From NCBI RefSeq assembly GCF_028389875.1, contig NC_084671.1:6029001-6093000 (forward strand): DNA of 64,000 nt, written 5' to 3'. The translations under genes were made by a program, and so were the position numbers. The first letter of the stretch is position 1. Every line of letters begins with the position of its first letter. Source of the DNA: Rhea pennata. Lineage: Eukaryota > Chordata > Aves > Rheiformes > Rheidae. The notes under the pieces are model-generated. The model had not been told where the DNA came from. It ran no database searches and saw only the letters and a list, made by a program, of their open reading frames with translations. Positions 57,101-64,000 of the stretch are shown one piece after another.

Positions 57101-59632
57101 ACTCAGCACACAGTGGCATTGCCCAGTGGAGAGGGCAATGACACCAAGAGACCATGGCAGCAGGGCTGGGCTTGCCTGGGCAGGACTGCCAGCTTCCTCC
57201 TGCCATGATACAAACACACAGGCGAAGGGGATGGGGCTTGGAGGAGGTGCAGGAAGGAGCACAAGCTCTATCCTGGAGCTCTTCCTTCTGTTTTTGAGGT
57301 GAAACGAGGCCCTAAGCTATGATTTAGCCCTGAAGTCACTAGTGATGGAGAGACAGAAAATATTCACTGGTTTCTGATGTTAGAAGACCCACTAAAAGAA
57401 GGTGAGTATCATCAGTGATACAAAAGAGAGCACAAAACTAGGTAACACCAAACTGGTGGCCTACACTGAAGAATGCTTTTAAAACCACCTCCTCCAGTCT
57501 CTCCAAATTTGGCACAACCAAACTCAATGGCAGATGTGCACTTACATTCAAGGACCCTAAAAAAAAAAAAAAAAAAGAAAAAGAAAAGATAAGGGAAGGG
57601 GAGAGTTATAGACAGGGTAGTCAGCAAAACCCTACAGACAGCTGGAAGTAGCTCATGATCATAGGCCCTGGTTCTCATGAGGGACTTCAACCACCCTGAT
57701 ATCTGCTCGAAAGACAACACAGTTAGCCACAAACAGTTCAGGAGCTTCCTGCAGAGCATTGTGAATAACTTTTTGACACAGGTGGTGGACAAGCCAATGA
57801 GGAGAGGTGTCCTGCTTGACCTTGTACTAACAAAAAAAGAAAGACTGGTTGGAGATGTGAAAGTTGGGGGCAGCCTTGGCTGTAGTGACTGTGAGATGAA
57901 GGAGTTCAGGATCCTACGTGGAAGAAGAAGGGCAGTAAGTAGGATTGCAACCCTGAACTTCAGGAGAGCAAATTTTGGCCTCTTCAGGGACCTAACGCTA
58001 GGGCCCTAGGAGGATGGCGAGTCCAAGAGAACTGGTTAATATTCAGGCATCACCTCCTTCATGCTCAAGAGCAGAGTATCCCTATGAGTAAGAAGTCAAG
58101 TGAAAGGAGCAGGAGACCTGTATGGATAAGCAAGGAGCTCCTGGCAAAACTCAAACACAAAAAGGAAGTACACAGAATACAAAAGAAGGGACAGGTCACG
58201 TGGGAGGAATATAGGAATTTTGTCAGAGTATGCAGGGATGATGAGGAAGGCTAAGGCCCATTTGGAATTAAATCTGGCAAGCAATGTTGAGATCAACAAG
58301 AAGGGCTTCTTCAAATATGTCAGTAAGAAAAGAAAGACTAGGGAGAATGTGCGCCTGCTGCTGAATGGGGTGGGGGCCCTGGTGACGAAGGATACAGAGA
58401 AAGCAGAGCTACTGAACGCCTTCTTTGCTTCAGTCTTTGCTGCTGAGGGCAGTCCTCAGGAATCCCAGAGCCTGGAGATGAGAGAGAAAGTCTGGAGAAA
58501 GGAAGACTCCCCAGGTCGAGGAGGATCAGGTTAGAGATCATTTAGGCAAACTTGACACCCACAAATCCATGGGTCCTGATGGGATGCACCCATGAGTGCT
58601 GAGGGAGCTGGTGGATGTTACTGCTAGGCCACTCTCCATCATCTTTGAAAGGTCAAGGAGAACAGGAGAGGTTCGTGAGGACTGGAAGAAAGCCAATGTC
58701 ACTCCAGTCTTCAAAAAGGGCAAGAAAGAGGACCCAGGCAACTATAGGACAGTCAGCCTCACCTCCACACCTGGAAAGGTGGTGGAACAACTCATCTTGG
58801 ATGCCAGCTCCAAGCACATGGAGGAAAAGAAGGTGATCAGCAGTAGTCAGCATGGATTTGCCAAGGGGAAATCCTGCTTAACCAACCTGATAGCCTTCTA
58901 TGATGGAATGACTGGCTGGGTAGATGAGGGCAGAGCAGTGGACGTTGTGTCCTTTGACTTCAGCAAGGCTTTTGACACTGTCTCCCATAACATCCTCATA
59001 GAGCCCACAGAGACCTTGTATGTGGGAATGGCTTGAATATATGAAAACCGGGAGGTCTGTGCACCCCCCTGCTGGGTACTGCAGCCTTGCCTTCACTGTA
59101 TCACAGTGTATGACTGGACTGGCATAACCAAAGTGTGTCAAACCTCAGCACATCGTACTTCCGCAGGAACTTTCAGGTGAGGAACTTGCAGCTCCTTGCA
59201 ACCACCACTACCAACATTAGGAAAAATAACACAATTTTTCCAGTTTTAGAAATGAAAGAAAAGAGGGAAAGGAGGTTCTGAAAACAGCCAAAAGTGAGGA
59301 GGAGGTTCCAGAGGCTGCCAGTGGCTTCCTCACAGATTGCTCATGCCCTGCTGCAAGTGCTTTGGACACCTCTCACAGTTATTGCATCTCCAGATAGTGA
59401 ACACCCAGCAGCTTCATCCTGTGCTCCCAGAAGAAATGGCTTCTTACATCAGCCTTGGGATGTCGCTGACAGGCACAGTCCCATCGTGCGTCTCATTTTC
59501 ACCATCCTCCTCTTCTTCCTCACTGCTCTCTGACTCCTCGCTGGAGGAGGAGTAGTCAGTCACCTTCTTCAGAGGGCGATTGGTCTCCTCGATGCGCAGC
59601 TCCCTTAACTCTTTGGCTAAGGCCGTCAGATC
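39030..59632 (-). CDS. TNIK: TRAF2 and NCK interacting kinase, 3' half (last 12 coding exons)
   Basis: Germinal-centre-kinase-IV serine/threonine kinase that activates JNK signalling, acts with TCF4/beta-catenin in Wnt signalling, and remodels actin at neuronal and other membranes. Only the C-terminal 558 residues (of about 1,360) are in the window: the end of the linker, then the citron-homology (CNH) domain that binds small GTPases such as Rap2. Exons (minus): 59448-59632, 55919-56045, 53759-53923, 49202-49316, 48442-48612, 47602-47745, 45626-45760, 44999-45099, 42938-43087, 41585-41744, 40839-40978, 39030-39113. Phases close throughout. The ending [14 protein letters not shown] and the SFADLQHKP stretch identify TNIK rather than MAP4K4 or MINK1. 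The kinase and coiled-coil exons lie beyond 64000. Confidence 0.96.
39817..39862 (+). repeat. Short tandem array of AGCAAGAT-type units
   Basis: ATAGCAAGAT, AGCAAGAT, ATAGCAAGA and ATAGCAAGAT follow one another: four slightly varied copies in a TNIK intron. Confidence 0.8.
40839..40978 (-). CDS. TNIK: TNIK coding exon -2 (CNH)
   Basis: [46 protein letters not shown]. Acceptor CTTTTGACAG, donor AAG|GTAAGT-like. Confidence 0.97.
41140..41350 (+). repeat. MIR-like SINE fossil in TNIK intron
   Basis: Has the same layout as MIR-type SINEs: TATATAGCACTTTTCATCC, a stretch around 41216-41260 matching 'tgtagatgagaagctgggtcactgag', then AGCAACCCAGGTTCTCCCAG and CCTTTTCCACT at the end. Antisense to TNIK, strongly diverged. 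Confidence 0.6.
41585..41744 (-). CDS. TNIK: TNIK coding exon -3 (CNH)
   Basis: [53 protein letters not shown] plus one base. Acceptor TTTTGACTGCAG, donor GTGG|GTAGGT. Confidence 0.97.
42938..43087 (-). CDS. TNIK: TNIK coding exon -4 (CNH), weak acceptor
   Basis: Fifty codons, [50 protein letters not shown]. The in-frame acceptor GGATTATAAAAG has almost no pyrimidine tract. A much better-looking TCTTTTGCAG lies 10 nt inside the exon, but its use would shift the frame. The upstream site is chosen because it restores SFAD and the reading frame. Confidence 0.9.
44999..45099 (-). CDS. TNIK: TNIK coding exon -5 (CNH)
   Basis: [20 protein letters not shown] then [13 protein letters not shown]. 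Acceptor GATTTTAG, donor AAG|GTATGT. Confidence 0.96.
45626..45760 (-). CDS. TNIK: TNIK coding exon -6 (CNH)
   Basis: [44 protein letters not shown] plus one base. Acceptor TTTCCCAACAG, donor GTTG|GTGAGT. Confidence 0.97.
47602..47745 (-). CDS. TNIK: TNIK coding exon -7 (CNH)
   Basis: [44 protein letters not shown] plus one base of Gly. CNH propeller strands. Acceptor CCATGCACAG, donor TCAG|GTACAG. Confidence 0.97.
48442..48612 (-). CDS. TNIK: TNIK coding exon -8 (entry to CNH)
   Basis: [57 protein letters not shown]. Conserved run into the CNH domain. Donor TGGG|GTAAGC. Confidence 0.97.
49202..49316 (-). CDS. TNIK: TNIK coding exon -9 (acidic repeat)
   Basis: [20 protein letters not shown] then [18 protein letters not shown]. 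The Asp/Glu run is coded by a GATGAA microsatellite, so its length may vary. Acceptor TTTTCCAG, donor CTG|GTAGGA. Confidence 0.95.
49317..53758. other. TNIK intron (4.4 kb)
   Basis: The largest complete TNIK intron here. Apart from the 23-bp tandem duplication at 52173-52218 I see no recognisable element, exon or RNA gene. Open frames on either strand lack family similarity. Confidence 0.5.
52173..52218 (+). repeat. 23-bp tandem duplication in TNIK intron
   Basis: Unit 52173-52195 is repeated at 52196-52218 with one A/G difference (ACAAGCTGCA[A/G]CAGTCTC...). A recent local duplication. Confidence 0.9.
53759..53923 (-). CDS. TNIK: TNIK coding exon -10 (linker)
   Basis: Fifty-five codons, [47 protein letters not shown]. 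Acceptor TGTCTCTGCAG, donor GAA|GTAGGT. Confidence 0.95.
55919..56045 (-). CDS. TNIK: TNIK coding exon -11 (linker)
   Basis: Completes Ile, then [33 protein letters not shown] and REGTLMVRE. Acceptor CTGTCCTCAG, donor GAG|GTAAGT. Confidence 0.95.
57559..57590. repeat. A-rich tract next to CR1
   Basis: Eighteen As, then AAAG units, directly before the CR1 fragment. It is not a CR1 tail, because CR1 lacks poly(A) and runs in the other direction. Confidence 0.85.
57610..59003 (+). mobile_element. CR1 LINE fragment, truncated at both ends, antisense in TNIK intron
   Basis: Chicken-repeat-1 retrotransposon ORF2 remnant. Open pieces read endonuclease C-terminus (57677-58009, [34 protein letters not shown]), connector (58220-58534, [30 protein letters not shown]) and reverse transcriptase (58596-59003, [79 protein letters not shown]). 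The three pieces are separated by stops and one frame change, so it is dead. Similarity stops abruptly near 59003, before the YADD motif and the 3' end. The 5' limit is approximate. An A-rich tract (57559-57596) lies just upstream. Confidence 0.93.
59448..59632 (-). CDS. TNIK: TNIK coding exon -12 (linker)
   Basis: [40 protein letters not shown] and [15 protein letters not shown] plus two bases of Ile. Serine/acid-rich linker, probably disordered and phosphorylated. Acceptor CCCTTTAG, donor AT|GTAAGA. Confidence 0.95.
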
Positions 59633-62600
59633 CTAAAGGGGATGGGGGCAAGAACACAAGAAACAAATGGCTATTATATTTAAAGCAAGGAAAATGTCAA
59701 CACACATCTCTTGAAAAGCCAATGCTAACAGCACGAGCAACAAGAAATAGCTGTACAGAGTCATTACAAAGATGAGACAAACGTAAGACAATGTTTGTAG
59801 CATGTAGCATTTATTAAACAAAACAAAACTGGTTTATGTTCACTGAAAAATCAATAGCCAACCTGTTCTTTTTCTGTTTGGAACGTGTATGTGTATATAT
59901 ATACACACTTATATGTACATACACGACAAAAGTATACTTATTGGAAAAAGTGAAGTTCAGTCACCATCATAGTAAACTGGAAAACAATGTAATTTCAAAG
60001 ACAGGCTTGGAGAATTTCTGCTGCAGGGTTTTCTCTTCTTTCAAACTTATCAGAGAGGCCCCATGAATTGCATTTATTCTGTAATAAATGCATTCGAGAA
60101 GAAAGCAATGAGAGCATCTCCTCTGGAGGGGTGCAATCCCCAAGTCAGGAGCTACTTCAGCGATCAACTTGCGCAGCTGGGCAGCGGCCGCGATGCCGTG
60201 ATGGGGCGTCTACGGCGGAGCACCCCGTGTGCTGCAGCACTGCCATTGGCAAGACTTGCGAGTCATGGCTCTGAGTCAGCCACAAGATTAAAAACAAAAA
60301 TCATTAAAAAAAATCCTGCAGGGAGAGCCATTAAGCACTTTATGTGAAATGTGACAGCCTACAAGCTAAGGGGAGAAAAAGAAAAAACTTGAAACGAAGA
60401 AAAGATAGGAACAATCCCAAAACCTATTAGAAATTTTCCATTTTTCAGTTTACCATGACTTTGATGAGGTCTGAGACCCAACAGTCATATAAAATAGACA
60501 CTGTTATTTCAAAACAAGGAACACTGCAGGCACCGTGTAGAAAATAGACTTTTTGTTATCTTACATGCTTTTATAGCAATGCAGGGGGAAGCAGTAGGGC
60601 AAAAAAGCATGAGAGCTCTAATTAGAATGGGTTAGAGTACTCTGTTGCACAAAACATGCACATGACGAACACAGCATCGCAATTGCCAGTCTTACCATTT
60701 CTCCCTATATTAGTGACCGAGGTAGCCATCAGTGCATTCGGTCAGAGATAAAGGATTAGGGAGAAAGAAACTCATTGAAAAATACTAAATTCCACAGTTG
60801 TCTTACGGCCATATTCTCTCTTTACTGCATTCCACAAATTTCCAGTTTCCCGTTCCAGCAGAGCGACTAGAGCAATATTAATTACATTTGCAAAGGGAGT
60901 TCTCTAAAATCTATCCCGTCGACATTGGAAGAAAACGATGAAAAAACTTCCATTGCTGAGATGGAAACCCAGTTTATTTTAATCATTAATCAGTAATATT
61001 TTGCAAGCAATTTGTATTGCAGTTATTGGTTATTCTTAAGGACATTATAAGCTCTGTTGTGCCATTTGGATTAGAACCTAAAATGAAGCACTCGTTGCTT
61101 CGAGTGGAGTAATCATTTATCCCTAATTCTACACAAATCAAATGCAACGCTTTATTGACATTTAAATTTGCCCTCAAATCACACCGCATTGTGGCTGCTG
61201 CAATGAGAAATTCTCAGGAACGATCCATCATTGAAATTAAAAGGAAGGTGATTGTCCCCGGAGCGCGGTGGGGCTGGCGGCTCGCGGGTGGCGCATGGAC
61301 AATCCCATTCTGCTCCCAGGTATGCCCTGCCGGGCTCCGGCCACGCCGCGCTGGCTTGCCTCCGGCCAGAATACCAAACGGAGGTAACCACGCACGTGTT
61401 TTGGCTGTTTGGGCAAACATCCTTCCAGTTTTGCTGGCTGTGCCATCTGAAAATCCTGTCTTTCCCTCTCCTCTCCAATAACGCTAATCATTTTTCACAT
61501 GGCAAGAGAAGAAACATGAGGAGCAATTTTAATCCTCTATAAAAACCTATTATTCAAGTGCCTCATTTATCCATGCTCTCAATAGCAGCTAAGAAATTCA
61601 GTGTGTGCTAAAGAGCATGGCCATCAGAGGGCTTTGCATCAGACCCATAAATACTAGTATGCAGAAAAAATTTATTTTAAGAACCAAAATCAATCTCTGC
61701 TTCACAGCAAACCCGGTTGGCAGGTATCATGTATCCCTCTTCAAATCAAAACGCTCTCTGTAACTTTAAGGAAAGGCTCTTTATCACAATTAAGGAGAGA
61801 ACATGGTATTTAAAGAGTTATTTTTGATGCCAACATGTTTGGGATTGAAACACAGTCAAATCTGCAGTCACGACAACTAATTACTCTAATTAATGCTGCA
61901 GCAGCTTCTATGACATGATTATTTCTGTTTCTAAATAAGTCAATGAAATTTGAACAGCCTAACAATGCTCTCAGTTTAGAGTACAAAATATGATCTTCAC
62001 TGAATGTTTTCCTTCGATATCTCTTGGAGCTACCTCAACTTTGCAAAGGCCTTTAAGAGAAGCCTGTGTAAGAGCCTCTTAAAATTGTAATTGAGCTTCC
62101 TGCACTAACTATGGAAAATCAGGCGTCTTTTTTGCATCTTCTATAGCTAAGCAAAGTCCACCAGGGCTGCAAGTCTGCAGCCCTTCCCATGCTCACAGTG
62201 GCTGGTAGAGACTCCAGCGAGGGCGCAGACGGCATTTCTAGCGGCCGAGGTCCCAACCCTCTGCAAGGGCCGACGTGCGCCCTGCGGCTCCCAGCCAGCG
62301 CTGCTGGCAGAGGCACGCAGCCAACTTGTCCGAGCACCCAAAGGGCATCTGCAGGCTGCCCCGGGCTGCTCTCAACGCCGGGATTCCTTCCCGATGTCAG
62401 ACTCCCATCCCGACTCCTCTCCCCTGCCCCTGCGCAGACCTCGCCACCGAACTGAAGGAGATTGCGCAGAGAGGAAGGGTCCGACTCGCAGTGCTGCGAC
62501 AAACTCCAGACAGCTCAACACACGCCTATCATTTCTCCTGCATGTCAGAAAAGCGTGGGCTGACCGAAATTCTTCCATCAGGCAGAGAGCTGATTAAAGT

Positions 62601-64000
62601 ACATATGCGATCAGCCTTCTGCAGTTATCACTAGAAGATACTTAGCCAAATATTTTAAAAATCAGCTTAATTAGTTTTCAATAACCAATTTGGAAATTAT
62701 AATAGCAATAATAGTCCCAGACAATATCATCAGATAACTCATATTTTCTACTTAAAGCTTTGCCTCAGGATAGTTAATTCTTCGATGCTATCATTTTCGC
62801 AAGATAATGAGCACTTTGTAGGATTAAACGGCTTCACTGACTTACTCTTGGACCAAAAACAATCTGACAACTAGAAAGAAAGTGCTCTGTAGTTCCAAAT
62901 GTGTCTGAAATGTTATTACTGAGGGTGACATAATACGTAGGTCAGCAGTATCTGTGCTCTTTAATTACTTCTAATTGCAAAGACTTCTTTAGATTTAATA
63001 TTTGCCGGAATCAAGTCAGTTTGGTTTCCAAAATCATATAGCTCATTTAACTTGAATTTAACATACAGGCTGCCTCTATTTAGATACTGATTTATGCACT
63101 TTTTCCTTAACAAAGCACCTCATTAAACAAATTCCAGCGCTAATGTTTTATCTGAGAGAACATTTTAGCTAACCAGCACATTGTTTTCCTTCTTCCATAC
63201 ATTCTTCTTTCTACAGGACACAGCTCACAGGAGAGGCTGCTGATACTGGGGCTTTCAATGACAGCCACACAATTAAGAGAGATGTATGCACATTAAAGCA
63301 CATGGGAGATAAGTGAAACGCTGTCTCAGGAAGGTTTAGTCTTTTCCCATGCACATTTAAAAAATCACTATCATCAGACGTGCACATATTTTAAAATACT
63401 ATCATATGGCAAAAATGCTCTAATTTGGGACTCTATTGCTTTAATAGGATAGACTAAGACTAGCATCGCCAATGATGCCCTTCACATCAACGCTAGTTTT
63501 GGAACTTTTACATTCAACTCAATTATCTGAACACCATTGTACTGCAGTTACCAGAGTGATAATAGGTAAATTTGTAAGTTAAGATAAGTATTTCTTATGA
63601 AATTAGGCAATGGAGAACTCTTCAAGACCCAGTCAGGCAGAGTAACGAACTCCATGTGCAGAACCTCAATTATTTTCCAGGAATACTGTGTGGCACCATA
63701 AGCACCCTACATGTTTTAAAGGGACTTTGGTATGCAAAGGCAGGTGTTATACTTTCTGTCTGGAGAGGCAAATTCCTACATATCCCCTAAAGGATTCTAC
63801 ATAGTCTCTGACTATTCAATTTTTAACTGATGCTGCCTCACATCTTGCTTTTATGCAGGTTTTCTACAAGACACAGACAGCACCCACAGCCCATGCTGGT
63901 TCAGACTCTGTTTTCAGGTCCCCAACAACCTGCCTGCAAACTCTTCCCCATTTGGCCTTAGACAAGCCAATCTAGCTGTTGGCTGGGGACAAGAGACCTC
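59633..64000. other. TNIK intron, upstream of exon -12 (runs off window)
   Basis: No further TNIK exon was found on the minus strand up to 64000. A GC-rich patch at 62200-62480 has a 127-codon minus-strand frame (62119-62502), but it does not resemble TNIK and lacks good splice borders. The rest is AT-rich, with long stretches free of repeats. Confidence 0.5.

Noticed and set aside
62119-62502. Minus frame of 127 codons as a possible further TNIK exon
   Set aside because: The sequence does not resemble the TNIK linker, and no acceptor/donor pair with the phase needed by exon -12 was found.
1-64000. CRISPR arrays, bacterial operons, tRNA/rRNA genes, endogenous retroviral copies
   Set aside because: None visible. 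The window is vertebrate nuclear DNA, and no LTR, gag/pol/env-like frame, cloverleaf or spaced repeat array was recognised.

Overview
The window is a stretch of vertebrate, almost certainly avian, nuclear DNA. Four protein genes with intron-exon structure are readable, all on the minus strand. From high to low coordinates they are TNIK (3' half only), SLC2A2 (GLUT2), EIF5A2 and RPL22L1. This is the order known from human 3q26 and chicken, so the block is a conserved syntenic segment. A CR1 LINE remnant, short introns, few interspersed repeats and a GLUT2 very close to remembered chicken GLUT2 all point to a bird. Several GLUT2 residues differ from chicken, so the species is probably not chicken.

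Layout: 1-1650 is AT-rich DNA downstream of RPL22L1. RPL22L1 (1752-3502, 4 coding exons, 122 codons) has a CpG-rich promoter with a TATA box and a TOP-like start. EIF5A2 (8005-11526, 4 coding exons, 153 codons) has a probable non-coding first exon, a 1.2-kb CpG island, and a likely 4.3-kb 3'UTR that ends close to the RPL22L1 promoter. 12.5-19.4 kb is intergenic. SLC2A2 (19416-31275, 11 coding exons, 534 codons) is complete. 31.3-39.0 kb is intergenic plus the TNIK 3'UTR, and holds an unexpected cluster of four short CpG-rich blocks. TNIK (39030-59632, last 12 coding exons, 558 residues) supplies the linker and the full citron-homology domain. The kinase half lies beyond position 64000. 59.6-64 kb is TNIK intron.

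Functionally the genes are neighbours rather than a pathway: a TRAF2/NCK-interacting kinase of the Wnt/JNK axis, a low-affinity glucose transporter, a hypusine-bearing translation factor and a ribosomal protein paralogue. Every exon was rebuilt by hand from reading frame, GT-AG borders and phase, and all phases close without a break.

No novel multi-gene system was found. The observations most worth checking are the CpG/YY1/E2F blocks between SLC2A2 and TNIK (possible unannotated first exons), the tight EIF5A2-RPL22L1 spacing, the weak TNIK acceptor with a better decoy 10 nt inside the exon, the diverged GLUT2 first extracellular loop, and several very old SINE-like fossils.
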